Source of the DNA: Vicinamibacterales bacterium
GTDB lineage: Bacteria > Acidobacteriota > Vicinamibacteria > Vicinamibacterales > JAKQTR01
DNA length: 33,104 nt
NCBI GenBank assembly: GCA_025456345.1
Contig: JALOKU010000001.1
Coordinates: forward strand, 312,529 to 345,632
Direction: 5' to 3'
Shown: positions 14,284 through 22,321 of the stretch, piece after piece
Layout of the letters: each line of letters begins with the position of its first letter
Position numbering within the stretch: position 1 is the stretch's first letter
The notes under the pieces: model-generated
What the model was told of the DNA's origin: nothing
Seen by the model: only the letters and a program-made list of their open reading frames with translations
Database searches by the model: none
Position numbers and translations under genes: made by a program

Positions 14284-14386
14284 GTGTCGGTTCCCCCTTC
14301 GGAGTCCTTGAGTCGAATGCTCACCGAAGATCCGGCTGAGCGGCCCCCCCGGCCTGGCGCGTGGCCGCACGGGCCCGCGTGGGCGC

Positions 14387-14392
14387 ACTATA
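14387..14392 (-). promoter_or_regulatory. Possible -10 element for the DUF1080 operon
   Basis: TATAGT on the minus strand, about 100 bases before the DUF1080 start, with TTCGGC 17 bp upstream as a poor -35. It is one of the few AT-rich hexamers in the 235-base divergent region. Confidence 0.3.
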
Positions 14393-14518
14393 CCGCGGAT
14401 GAGGCGGCAGCCGAACGCCTGTTCCACGGCGCGTGCAAACGCCCCGCAATCGTGCTATCAACAGCCGTGCCGCCCGGCCCGGACGCGCCCCGGCTGGCGG
14501 GCGCAGGGAGAGACGCCA

Positions 14519-15415
14519 GTGACTCGACTGTCGAGACGTGCGTTCATCGGGAAGACAGCCGCCGCCGGCGCGGCCGGGCTCCTCACCGCCGGCACCGCGC
14601 GCCTTCGCGCGAACCCGCTGGGACTGCCCATCGGGAGCCAGGTGTATCCCACGCGTGCGATGCTCAAGGACTTTCCGGCCTACGTGAAAATGATGGCCGG
14701 CATCGGTGTGACGCGGCTCGAGCTGTGCTCGCCGATCGGGTACGGCGCCGACTTCGCCGTGCTCGCGAACGGCAGGGAGGTCAGGACGATCCTGGCCGAT
14801 CACGGCATGAAGGCCGAGAGCAGCCACTTCAGCATGGCCGAGCTGAGGAACAGCCAGCAGAAGAGCATCGAATGGGCGACGGAGGTGGGCCTCACGCAGA
14901 TGGTCACGGCGACGCTCGCCGACGGCAACGGCGGGAACCCGCCGACGCTCGACCAGGTGAAGCGCGCGGCGGAGGAGTACAACGGGATCGCCGCCACGGC
15001 CGCGAAGGCGGGGATGCAGCAGGGCCTGCACAACGAGGGCTTCGAGCGCGCTGCGGTCGACGGCCGGCGCGTCTACGACCTGCTGCTTGAATGGCTCGAT
15101 CCGACACTGGTCAAGTTCCAGTTCCAGATGTCCGAGATCACCGCCGGTCTTGCCGGCGCCGAGTACTTCCTGAAGTACCCCGGGCGCTTCAACTCGATGC
15201 ACCTGCAGGACATTGACATGAACGCCCCGGTGCCGCCGCCTCCCGCCGCCGGCCGCCCGGCTCGGCGCCCGCAGGTGGCGCTCGGAGCGGGGAGCATCGA
15301 CTGGGTGAAGACGTTCACGGCGGCGAGGGCGTCCGGCATCCAGAGCTACTACGTGGAGCAGAACTGGGCGCTCACCGAGCAGAGCGTGGCGTATCTCAAG
15401 ACGCTGGTGGTGTGA
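14519..15415 (+). CDS. Tat-exported sugar phosphate isomerase/epimerase-like TIM barrel protein
   Basis: A 298-residue xylose-isomerase-like TIM barrel (AP endonuclease 2 family). The GTG at 14519 has AGGGAG eight bases upstream and yields a twin-arginine signal (LSRRAFIGKTAAAG), which an upstream start would bury. Recognisable barrel segments are LPIGSQVYP, GVTRLELCSP, KAESSHF, GLHNEGFE, VKFQFQMSEI, NSMHLQDIDM and QSYYVEQNW. The Glu/Asp/His metal-binding pattern is only partly visible, so catalysis is not certain. A Pro/Ala-rich insert (about residues 239-256) follows the MHLQDIDM strand. It is divergent from the DUF1080 operon and probably belongs to the same periplasmic sugar pathway. Confidence 0.9.
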   Translation: MTRLSRRAFIGKTAAAGAAGLLTAGTARLRANPLGLPIGSQVYPTRAMLKDFPAYVKMMAGIGVTRLELCSPIGYGADFAVLANGREVRTILADHGMKAESSHFSMAELRNSQQKSIEWATEVGLTQMVTATLADGNGGNPPTLDQVKRAAEEYNGIAATAAKAGMQQGLHNEGFERAAVDGRRVYDLLLEWLDPTLVKFQFQMSEITAGLAGAEYFLKYPGRFNSMHLQDIDMNAPVPPPPAAGRPARRPQVALGAGSIDWVKTFTAARASGIQSYYVEQNWALTEQSVAYLKTLVV

Positions 15416-15419
15416 GGCC

Positions 15420-16460
15420 TCAGACCTCGAGCACCACTTTGCCGATGCTGCCGCCGCTCTGCAGGTAACGCAACGCGGCTGGGGCCTCCGCGAACGCAAA
15501 CCGCCTCCCGATGTGAGGCGGGCGCGTGATGTGGGGCGCCAGCCCGGCGTAGGCCCGAGGCAGCCGGTCCGCCTGCTCCCACAACCAGATCAGGTTGAAG
15601 CCCATCACGCTCTTGTTGGCCGACACCATCTGGATCGGGTCGACGCGCGGCCGTGCGAGGTAACGGGCCGCCAGCTTCAGCCAGTTCGTTCGCGTTCCGG
15701 ACGGCATGAGGTCCGCCGCTCCGTAGATCACGATGCGTCCGCCCGGGCGCAACCGCCGGTACGCCGGATCGAAGAACGGCCCGGCGACGGCGTCCAGCAC
15801 GAGATCGAACCCCGACATCCGATTGACGCGGAGGACCTCATCCAGCTGCGACCCGAAGGTGCCGCGGTCGCGCACGACGATCTGCCGGCGCTCGAGGCCG
15901 GCGTGATCGACCAGGAACGCCACCTTGCTGTGGTGTCCGACCGCCGCCACCACGCGCGCGCCCAGCCTCTCGAGGATGGCCAGCGCGTTCAGGCCTACGC
16001 CGCCCGCGGCCGACTGTACGAGCACGGTGTCACCGGCCTTGCACGCGCCGAGTTCGCTGATGCCATACCACGCGGTGATGGCCTGGACCGGAAACGCGGC
16101 GCCCTCCGCGACGCTCCATCCCGCCGGCAGGGGATGGAGATACCGCGCGTCGGCATTGACACGCGTGGCATACCCTCCGAAGCGGGTCAGGCCGATGACG
16201 CGGTCGCCGGGCGCGACGGCGGCGGCGCCCTCGCCCACGGCCTCGACGGTGCCGGCAAACTCGAGGCCGGGTACGAAGGCGCCTGGCGGCGTGGCCGAGT
16301 AGAGCCCCAGGCACGCGGCCAGATCGGCGAAGTTGAGCCCGACGGCGCCCACGGCCACGCGGGCGTGCCCGGATCGCGGGGCCTCCAACTCCTCTGTTTC
16401 CCGGCTCAGCCGGTCCAGCGATCCGGCCCGTCTCAGGCGCCACACGTCTCTGGTTGGCAT
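15420..16460 (-). CDS. Medium-chain dehydrogenase/reductase, quinone-oxidoreductase/VAT-1-like
   Basis: A 346-residue zinc-independent MDR oxidoreductase that would reduce quinones or activated double bonds with NAD(P)H in the cytosol. The N-terminal GroES-like domain contains VGLNFADLAACLG and PGLEFAGTVEAVG; the Rossmann part has the nucleotide-binding SAAGGVGLNA (about residues 154-163). C-terminal lines (ANKSVMGFNLIWLWEQ, GKVVLEV) resemble the synaptic-vesicle VAT-1 branch. Catalytic zinc cysteines of alcohol dehydrogenases are absent. It ends 4 bases from the convergent isomerase gene; its start faces a small unknown gene with a dyad between them. Confidence 0.92.
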   Translation of the reverse strand: MPTRDVWRLRRAGSLDRLSRETEELEAPRSGHARVAVGAVGLNFADLAACLGLYSATPPGAFVPGLEFAGTVEAVGEGAAAVAPGDRVIGLTRFGGYATRVNADARYLHPLPAGWSVAEGAAFPVQAITAWYGISELGACKAGDTVLVQSAAGGVGLNALAILERLGARVVAAVGHHSKVAFLVDHAGLERRQIVVRDRGTFGSQLDEVLRVNRMSGFDLVLDAVAGPFFDPAYRRLRPGGRIVIYGAADLMPSGTRTNWLKLAARYLARPRVDPIQMVSANKSVMGFNLIWLWEQADRLPRAYAGLAPHITRPPHIGRRFAFAEAPAALRYLQSGGSIGKVVLEV

Positions 16461-16488
16461 CGACCCCTCCGGCGGCGTGCCTCAATTC

Positions 16489-16508
16489 AGGTCATTCTCG
16501 AGTGACCT
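16489..16508. promoter_or_regulatory. Dyad AGGTCA-N8-TGACCT between divergent genes
   Basis: A perfect 6-bp inverted repeat with an 8-base centre (containing CTCGAG), located 28 bases before the MDR gene and 52 before the small ORF, is a candidate operator shared by the two. Confidence 0.4.
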
Positions 16509-16560
16509 TGCCTGTCACGCCCCGATTTTACGCTTGTACAGAAAGGGGGAGCGAGAGGGC

Positions 16561-16896
16561 ATGGGCTACCGCGTGCTGGCCGACGACAACTTCCACGTCA
16601 TGGACGAGAACTTCCGGCACATCCTGGGCGAGTTCCCGACCTATACCGAAGCGCTCGCCGTGTGCGAGGAGGTCGTGGAGCGCTTCCTGCGCCACGAGTA
16701 CGTCCCCGGGATGTCCGAGAGCGCCCTGTACTTCCGTTACATGATGTTCGGCCGGGACCCGTTCATCGCGGAGCGGCCGGAATTGCCGGGCGCTTCGCCC
16801 GGGTTTTCCGCCTGGGACTATGCCAGAGTGCGCTGCAGCGAGATCTGCGGCGGGATACCCCAGGCCCCTGCCCGCGAGATCCGGCTGAGCGCGTAG
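16561..16896 (+). CDS. Small protein of unknown function
   Basis: A 111-residue soluble protein starting MGYRVLADDNFHVMDE behind a strong AAGGGGGAG site. It is rich in aromatic and acidic residues (YTEALAVCEEVVERFL, YFRYMMFGRDPF), with four cysteines not arranged as a known metal motif and no signal or membrane segment. The N-terminal half reads like a short alpha/beta domain resembling uncharacterised small bacterial proteins; I do not recognise a named family. The strong ribosome site, codon usage like the neighbours and a divergent promoter region support that it is real. Confidence 0.8.
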   Translation: MGYRVLADDNFHVMDENFRHILGEFPTYTEALAVCEEVVERFLRHEYVPGMSESALYFRYMMFGRDPFIAERPELPGASPGFSAWDYARVRCSEICGGIPQAPAREIRLSA

Positions 16897-17204
16897 GAGA
16901 CATCGATCGCCCGTGCGCTCTGGCCGTTTCCGGGCTCGCCGCTCGCCCCGGAGTTCCCGGCCAATCCACCCGTCTTCATCCAGCCTGCACAACGCCGCAC
17001 CGCGGCGGATTCGAGCGCCGTCCTCGAGGCGGCGTTCATGGGGACGTCGCCGGCTCCGTGTGGCCAGGACGAAAACGCTGGTGTATCGGCGGCCAGGTGC
17101 CGATAGGTAGTGAGGCAGTCGGACGCCTGCGGGCACGGACGCAGGTGTTGCGGCGTGCCAGGGGCCGGGCCCCGTTTGTTGGGGGGCTCGGCAGGTGGAG
17201 AACC
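16897..17204 (+). other. Non-coding leader region with several stem-loops upstream of the PAS/PilZ operon
   Basis: No gene is supported in these 308 bases. Dyads seen: TATCGGC/GCCGATA (17078-17107 region), CCTGCG/CGCAGG, and GGGGC/GCCCC just before the gene. They could form a structured 5' leader. I looked for the GEMM cyclic-di-GMP riboswitch core, given the PilZ gene downstream, and could not match it. Confidence 0.35.
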
Positions 17205-18314
17205 GTGGACAACCCGGAACTTGAGCCTTCGGTTGAAGTTGCGCACCTGCGCCGCCTGCTGGACATCCAGCCCAGCTGCCTGCTGCGGCTGGGCGCGGAC
17301 GGGACGGTGCTCGCGGCCAACGACGCCGCCCTGGCGCTGCTCGGCGCGACGTCCGGCGCGCAGGCGCTTGGACGGGATTTCACCGCATGGGTCCCGTCGT
17401 ACCAGCTCGAGCAATGGCGGGAGTTCACCGTCGGCGTCGCTCAGGGCGACCCGGCGTCGATCGAATGCGACATCACGCCGGCTGCCAGCGATCCGCGCCC
17501 GACCCTCTTCCATGCGGTACCGCTCCTCGATCATCCGGACGGCGTGCCCTCGATGGCGGTATCGGCGCGCGCGGTTGCCGGCCAGCGCCAGCTCGAAGCC
17601 GCCGTCGCCGAACTCGAAGAGCAACTGCACGAGCGAAACTCCGAGCTCCTCAGGGCCACTGAGCGGCTGGGCGAAGTGGAGGCCTCCCGGGTGCGGCTGG
17701 AGGAGACCGCAGCCGCGCTCGAAGCACGCCTGCAGGAGCGCGAGGCGGGCCCAGACGAGGAGGGGCGGCTCGCCCAACTGAGCGCTGAGCTCCGAGCCCG
17801 TGACGAGGCGCTCGCCGCGGCCGACGCCGCGCGTCTCGCAGCCGACGCCAACTGCTCCCGGGCGCTCGCCGACGTCCGGCAGCTCGAGATGGCTCTCGAG
17901 GCGTTCGCGGCCCGCCAGCCGCAAGTCACCGCGGCGCCTTCGGCCGGCCTCCAGGACGGGCGCCAGATGCTCGGGTCGTCCGACGCCAGTCACGAGCAGT
18001 CGCCCGCGATGGCTTCACAGCGCGAGCGGGACGTCCGGGCCGAGCGTGACGCGATCCAGTCCCGGCTTGACCAGGTCCTCATCATCTGCCAGGAACGTGA
18101 AGCGGCGCTCGGCGAGATGGAGACGTCCCACGCCGCTCTCGCCATGGCCCACCGGGCGGCGATGGCGGAACACGAGAGGTTCGTCAGCGCGGTGCGCGAG
18201 CACGCGGTGCACCTGGGGGCCCTCGCCAACGGAGCTCCGTGGGGCGGCGGCGGTCCAGATGCGGCCGAACGGGCTACAGACCTGCGCGGCGGCCGCGAGG
18301 AGGAACGGGCATGA
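17205..18314 (+). CDS. PAS-domain protein with long coiled coil, coupled to a PilZ protein
   Basis: A 369-residue cytosolic protein. A PAS sensor fold occupies about residues 13-125 (LDIQPSCLLRLGADGTVLAAND is its opening strand), followed by an almost unbroken coiled coil from about 128 to 345, rich in Glu, Arg and Ala. No kinase, GGDEF, EAL or methyl-accepting output is visible, so it is likely a scaffold or sensing partner. The GTG at 17205 has GGTGGAG upstream. Its TGA overlaps the ATG of the PilZ gene, so the two proteins are probably made in fixed ratio and may form one complex, an inference from coupling. Confidence 0.85.
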   Translation: MDNPELEPSVEVAHLRRLLDIQPSCLLRLGADGTVLAANDAALALLGATSGAQALGRDFTAWVPSYQLEQWREFTVGVAQGDPASIECDITPAASDPRPTLFHAVPLLDHPDGVPSMAVSARAVAGQRQLEAAVAELEEQLHERNSELLRATERLGEVEASRVRLEETAAALEARLQEREAGPDEEGRLAQLSAELRARDEALAAADAARLAADANCSRALADVRQLEMALEAFAARQPQVTAAPSAGLQDGRQMLGSSDASHEQSPAMASQRERDVRAERDAIQSRLDQVLIICQEREAALGEMETSHAALAMAHRAAMAEHERFVSAVREHAVHLGALANGAPWGGGGPDAAERATDLRGGREEERA

Positions 18315-18733
18315 TGGGTGAACGAGTCGCGTGCCGCTATCCGGCCTCCGCGTTCCCGGAGATTGAGGGAATTCGACTGGCGCCCTCCGGGGCTGCCGCT
18401 ACGCTGGTCAACATGTCGGCCACCGGCGGCCTGGTCGAGTGCGCCAGCCGGGCGGCGCCGGGCGCGGCGTTGACCTTGCACTTCAAAGGGACCTTCGAGC
18501 CGGCGTCGATCAAGGGCCGCGTGGTGCGTTGCGAGGTCGCGGGCATCGCCGCCGACGGCTCACTTCGCTTCCACCTGGGCCTCGCGTTCAGCACGCGTCT
18601 CGCCCTGCCGAACAAAGTCGAAGACGAGGCCGCGGAGCGCGCGCCGGCGCTCTCGGCTCCTCCGTCGGCGGTTGTGGCGGCCGCGGCGTCGGCCTCCGAC
18701 GTGGTTGCGCCGGTGCTGCGCAACCGCTGGTAG
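18311..18733 (+). CDS. PilZ-domain protein (probable cyclic-di-GMP receptor)
   Basis: A 140-residue PilZ domain protein. The c-di-GMP-binding signatures are both present: RxxxR at residues 5-9 (RVACR) and NxSxxG at 34-39 (NMSATG), with the expected separation. The C-terminal 40 residues are an Ala/Pro/Val-rich tail of low complexity. It starts at ATG 18311 inside the stop of the PAS/coiled-coil gene (ATGA overlap), with GAGGA upstream. Likely transmits c-di-GMP levels to motility, surface or polysaccharide machinery through its partner; target unknown. Confidence 0.9.
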   Translation: MMGERVACRYPASAFPEIEGIRLAPSGAAATLVNMSATGGLVECASRAAPGAALTLHFKGTFEPASIKGRVVRCEVAGIAADGSLRFHLGLAFSTRLALPNKVEDEAAERAPALSAPPSAVVAAAASASDVVAPVLRNRW

Positions 18734-18834
18734 CACCAGGGCAAAGGCTCGGCACTCCCGCAGACGGTCTGCCCGGTATCGAAGAACTCGCCGCGCGCGC
18801 GCAGGCTGCAATAATCCCCTCTTGCCAATCATCG

Positions 18835-18849
18835 CTTTGTGTGGCAAAG
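18835..18849. promoter_or_regulatory. CTTTG-N5-CAAAG dyad upstream of membrane protein/regulator pair
   Basis: CTTTGTGTGGCAAAG, 8 bases before the ATG at 18858. The same dyad and spacing recurs at 19821 before ispH. A TTGCCA at 18822-18827 could be a -35 with the dyad over the -10 zone. Probable operator of the winged-helix protein encoded at 19475. Confidence 0.6.
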
Positions 18850-18857
18850 TAAGCCGC

Positions 18858-19478
18858 ATGGAGCAGCACGTTGCGGCCGAACACCTCGAAGTCATTCGGA
18901 CCCTGATGGAACGGTCCGCCCTGTACCGCCGGACGCTCGCCCCGATCATGCTCTGTGCCGGGGCCGTCGGGTGCGCGGCGGCGCTGGGTGGCGTGGCGCT
19001 GGGGATTGATGGCGTGCGCTGGTTCTGCGCCTGGTGGCTGGGGGCTGCGCTGGTGGCGATTGCCGGCGCGTTCGTCATCGCCAGGCGGCAGGCGATGCAG
19101 GACGGCGAGCCGATCTGGTCGCCGCCGGCGCTGCGCGTGACGCAGGCCCTGGTGCCCCCGCTCGCCGCCGGCCTGCTCTTCAGCCTCGCGCTCGTGGCGT
19201 TCGCCCCCGCCGGCCTGCGCTGGCCGTTCGTCCTGGGCAACGCGATGTTCTACGGGTGCGCGGTGCACGCCGCGGGGTTCTTCATGCCGCGCGGGATGAA
19301 GCTCTTCGCGTGGCTGATCATCGCGTGTGCCGGCGTCCTGCTTTTCGTCCGGCCCGGGCTGGCTCCCGGCATGGGCGCCCGCCTGGACCACGCCCTGATG
19401 GGCGGCATCTTCGGTCTTGCGCACCTCTCGTACGGCGTCTACCTCTACGTGACCGGCCCGCGAAAGACGACCGCGTGA
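18858..19478 (+). CDS. Polytopic membrane protein of unknown function
   Basis: A 206-residue protein with about six hydrophobic spans (cores PIMLCAGAVGCAAALGG, ALVAIAGAFVIA, LAAGLLFSLALVAF, AMFYGCAVHAAGFF, LFAWLIIACAGVLLFV, GGIFGLAHLSYGVYLYV) and a short soluble N-terminal helix. No catalytic motif is recognised. Its last codon overlaps the start of a winged-helix regulator (GTGA), a pairing common in Acidobacteriota and Planctomycetota where the regulator is thought to control the membrane gene. The ribosome site is weak (AAGTAAG). Confidence 0.85.
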   Translation: MEQHVAAEHLEVIRTLMERSALYRRTLAPIMLCAGAVGCAAALGGVALGIDGVRWFCAWWLGAALVAIAGAFVIARRQAMQDGEPIWSPPALRVTQALVPPLAAGLLFSLALVAFAPAGLRWPFVLGNAMFYGCAVHAAGFFMPRGMKLFAWLIIACAGVLLFVRPGLAPGMGARLDHALMGGIFGLAHLSYGVYLYVTGPRKTTA

Positions 19479-19783
19479 ACCCGGAACCGCTCCTGCAACT
19501 CGATCGGGTCATCCACGAGAGGGGCCGGCTGGCCATCATGTCGATGCTGGCCGCGTCGCCGGAGTTGTCTTTCATCGAGCTTCGCGCGGCCCTCGAGATG
19601 ACCGACGGCAACCTGACCACCCACATACGCAGCCTGCAGGAAGCGGGATACGTCTCGGTGGCGAAGAGCTACCGGAAGAAGCGGCGGCTGACCACCGTCT
19701 CGATGACACCCGCCGGCCGCGAGGCCTTCACGGGCTACCTGGCGCTGCTCGAGCAGATCGTCCGGGAAGCGAAGCCAAGGTAG
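19475..19783 (+). CDS. Winged-helix transcriptional regulator (MarR/HTH_34-like)
   Basis: A 102-residue single-domain DNA-binding protein. The GTG at 19475 overlaps the stop of the membrane-protein gene. The winged helix is clear: FIELRAALEMTDGNLTTHI carries the helix-turn-helix and the following RSLQEAGYVSVAKSYRKKR the recognition turn and basic wing. No effector domain, so it probably responds through dimerisation or its membrane partner. It shares layout and length with the regulator at 22737-23063, which is also coupled to a membrane protein. The two CTTTG-N5-CAAAG sites on either side of this operon are its likely targets. Confidence 0.9.
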   Translation: MNPEPLLQLDRVIHERGRLAIMSMLAASPELSFIELRAALEMTDGNLTTHIRSLQEAGYVSVAKSYRKKRRLTTVSMTPAGREAFTGYLALLEQIVREAKPR

Positions 19784-19820
19784 GAAGCTGGCAGCCTGAG
19801 TCTATGACCATGGTCGAATA

Positions 19821-19835
19821 CTTTGCTGGACAAAG
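19821..19835. promoter_or_regulatory. CTTTG-N5-CAAAG dyad upstream of ispH
   Basis: ACTTTGCTGGACAAAGT (19820-19836) has the same 5-bp arms and 5-base centre as the site at 18835, extended by one more pair. It lies 21 bases before the ispH ATG. A separate 10-bp palindrome GACCATGGTC is just upstream at 19806-19815. Confidence 0.6.
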
Positions 19836-19856
19836 TGAGGTTCTCGAGGTGATGCG

Positions 19857-20708
19857 ATGAGAGTGGTGCGAGCGAGCCATCTAGGCATGTGTTTCGGCGT
19901 GCGCGACGCCATCGCGAAGGTGCTCCGGGCCGGCGCGCGCGAGCCGCTGACGGTGCTGGGCGAACTGGTTCACAACGGGACCGTGCTCGAGCAGCTGGCA
20001 GCCCGCGGCATCCAGCTCCGGCACGAGGTCGCGGAAGTGGAGACGCCGTGCGTGGCGATCACGGCGCACGGCGCGTCCGAGCGGCGCCGGGCGGCTGTGC
20101 GCGAGCGGGGCCTGCGCGTCCTCGACGCCACCTGCCCGATCGTCCGTGCGGCACACCGGGCCGTGACGGCGCTCGCCGCCGAGGGGTACCACCCGGTGAT
20201 TGTCGGCACGCCGAACCACGTGGAGGTGCGCGGGCTGACCGAGGACCTCGACGCGTTCGACGTCATCTCGACCGAGGAGGACGTCGAACGGCTGCAGCCG
20301 CAGCGGCGGTTCGGCGTCGCCGCGCAGACGACGCAGCCAATCGAACGGGTGCGGCAGCTCGGCTGGCTTATCCGGCGCCGGTTCCCGCTGTCGGAGGTGC
20401 GCGTGGTGGAGACCACCGTGTGCGTGCCGACGAGACTCCGCCAGGAGGCCGCCGGAGCGCTCGCCGCGATGTCCGACGTGGTCGTGGTGGTCGGCGGCGC
20501 CAGGAGCAACAACACCCGCGAGCTCTGCGCGACCTGCCGCCAGCACTGCGAGCGGGTGTTCCTGGTGCAAGGCGCCAGGGACCTGCGGCCCGAGTGGTTC
20601 GCAGGCGCGCGCGTGGCGGGACTCACCGCCGGCACCTCCACGCCGGACGCCGTCGTCGACAGCGTCGAAGCCGCCATGCAGGACATCGCGACGCGGCGGG
20701 TGGCGTGA
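19857..20708 (+). CDS. ispH: 4-hydroxy-3-methylbut-2-enyl diphosphate reductase
   Basis: Last enzyme of the MEP isoprenoid pathway: an iron-sulfur reductase giving IPP and DMAPP from HMBPP. The three cluster cysteines are present at Cys12 (GMCFGV), Cys93 (ATCP) and Cys189 (TTVCVP). Substrate-binding residues include His39 (LVHN), His71 (TAHG), His121 and Glu123 (PNHVEV), QTTQ at 157-160, SNN at 217-219 and GTSTPD at 260. The 283-residue length is at the short end of the family. ATG 19857 follows GAGGTG at a normal distance. It is followed at once by a B12 radical SAM gene, which suggests a shared isoprenoid-lipid product such as a hopanoid or carotenoid modification; that is inference. Confidence 0.95.
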   Translation: MRVVRASHLGMCFGVRDAIAKVLRAGAREPLTVLGELVHNGTVLEQLAARGIQLRHEVAEVETPCVAITAHGASERRRAAVRERGLRVLDATCPIVRAAHRAVTALAAEGYHPVIVGTPNHVEVRGLTEDLDAFDVISTEEDVERLQPQRRFGVAAQTTQPIERVRQLGWLIRRRFPLSEVRVVETTVCVPTRLRQEAAGALAAMSDVVVVVGGARSNNTRELCATCRQHCERVFLVQGARDLRPEWFAGARVAGLTAGTSTPDAVVDSVEAAMQDIATRRVA

Positions 20709-20713
20709 AGGCA

Positions 20714-22321
20714 ATGGCTGCCTTTCGGATCCCCGGGATCCCCGAGGCCGTGCCCGACGACCCGTTCTATCAACCGCGCCGGCCGCTCTGGCTGCCGCCC
20801 GAGATGACGATGGCGCCAGTCCTCGATCGCCAGCCGCGGCCGGGGCCGGTCGAGCCCCGGACGGCGCTGCTTGTCAATCCCTTCTATCCGAAGTCCCCGC
20901 ACGGCAGCTTCGGCAAGCACGTGCTCACGCCGAGCCTCGCGCTCACGTCGATTGCGGCTGCGACGCCGCCCGGCTGGCGCGTCCGCTACTGGGACGAGAA
21001 CCTGCTGCAAGGCCCACCGCCCATCGAGCCAGTCCCGCAGGTGGTTGGCATCACCGTGCACCTGACGTTCGCCAGGCGCGCGTACGAACTGGCCGCGTGG
21101 TATCGGGCGCGGGGATCGAAGGTGGTGCTTGGCGGCCTCCACATCCAGGCGTGCGAGGACGAAGCTGCGCCCCACGCCGACTGCGTCAGCGTCGGGGACG
21201 GCGTGCAGACCTGGCCGGCCATCCTGCGCGACGTTGAGCTCGGCGGGCTGCGGCCTCGTTACGAGGCGGGTTTCGAGCGCGAGTACGGCCTCGACCCTCC
21301 TCCCAGGCGCGGCCTTGTTCCCCGGCGCGCCTTCCTGACCACGGCCAGCATCATCGCGACGCGCGGTTGCCACAACCGGTGCGAGTTCTGCTACCTGGCG
21401 ACGGGCACCCTCAGGACACCCTATCGCGTGCGCAACCCACAGGACGTCGCACGCGAGATCGAGGCTGCGGGGCAGCCGTACGCCGTGTTCCTCGACAACA
21501 ACCTCGGGGGGAACCGGCCCTACCTGCGCCGGTTGTGCGAGGCCTTGCGCCCGCTGGGCACGATGTGGAGCGCGGCCGTCACGCTGGACGTCACCGACGA
21601 TCCCGCGCTCGTCCGGGAGATGGCGCTCGCCGGCTGCGCCGGGGTGTTCATCGGGTTCGAGACGCTGACCGACGAGAACCTCGTCAACGCCCGGAAGCGA
21701 ACGCCGCGCGCGGAGGACTACGGCCGGCGCGTTCGCATCCTCCAGGATCACGGCATTCAGGTGAACGGCAGCTTCGTGGTGGGCTTCGACGGCGACCGCC
21801 GGGATACGTTCACGTCGCTGGCCCAGTGGATCGACGTCAACCGGCTGGAGTGCGCGACTTTCCACATCTTGACGCCCTACCCCGGTACGCCGCTCTTCCA
21901 TCAACTCGATGCCGAGCGGCGCCTGCTGCACCGCAACTGGGACCTCTACGACACGGCGCACGCCGTCTTCCGGCCGAAACACCTGACGCCCGAGGAGCTG
22001 GAGCTCGGCTACGACTGGCTGTACCGGCGGCTGTTCTCGCACACTTCCATATGGGGACGCCGGCCGGCAACGGTGTCGGAGTGGCCGTCCTACTTCGGCG
22101 GCGCGTACCTCTACAAGCGCTCGAACCGGCTCTGGCGCTTCCTCATCCGAAACGGCCTCGTGCGGGCGGCGTGGAGGCCGCTGGTTGCGTGCGCGCGACG
22201 ACGGCAGATGGGCGTTCGGCGCCGCCTTGAAGCGCGGGAAAGGAGCGGAGTGTTTGTCCGCGCAGCAACCGGCTCTTCGTTCACCTTCGGTCGCGCAGAC
22301 TGTCGCACACGCCGTCTGTAG
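20714..22321 (+). CDS. B12-binding-domain radical SAM protein
   Basis: A 535-residue enzyme with an N-terminal cobalamin-binding Rossmann region (about residues 50-180: ALLVNPFYP, GSKVVLGGLHI) and a radical SAM core whose cluster motif CHNRCEFC uses Cys219, Cys223 and Cys226. FIGFETLTDENL, QVNGSFVVGFDG and LTPYPGTPLF are typical of the class. It starts within a few bases of the ispH stop (GTG at 20705 overlapping it is an alternative start). The reaction is unknown; lipid methylation or rearrangement is plausible beside ispH. Oddity: the last 17 or so codons, including the stop, come from a duplicated cassette fragment that begins near 22269, so the native C-terminus has been replaced. Confidence 0.9.
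   Translation: MAAFRIPGIPEAVPDDPFYQPRRPLWLPPEMTMAPVLDRQPRPGPVEPRTALLVNPFYPKSPHGSFGKHVLTPSLALTSIAAATPPGWRVRYWDENLLQGPPPIEPVPQVVGITVHLTFARRAYELAAWYRARGSKVVLGGLHIQACEDEAAPHADCVSVGDGVQTWPAILRDVELGGLRPRYEAGFEREYGLDPPPRRGLVPRRAFLTTASIIATRGCHNRCEFCYLATGTLRTPYRVRNPQDVAREIEAAGQPYAVFLDNNLGGNRPYLRRLCEALRPLGTMWSAAVTLDVTDDPALVREMALAGCAGVFIGFETLTDENLVNARKRTPRAEDYGRRVRILQDHGIQVNGSFVVGFDGDRRDTFTSLAQWIDVNRLECATFHILTPYPGTPLFHQLDAERRLLHRNWDLYDTAHAVFRPKHLTPEELELGYDWLYRRLFSHTSIWGRRPATVSEWPSYFGGAYLYKRSNRLWRFLIRNGLVRAAWRPLVACARRRQMGVRRRLEARERSGVFVRAATGSSFTFGRADCRTRRL

Noticed and set aside
16897..17204. GEMM cyclic-di-GMP riboswitch before the PAS/PilZ operon
   Set aside because: The conserved core and tetraloop-receptor sequences could not be found.
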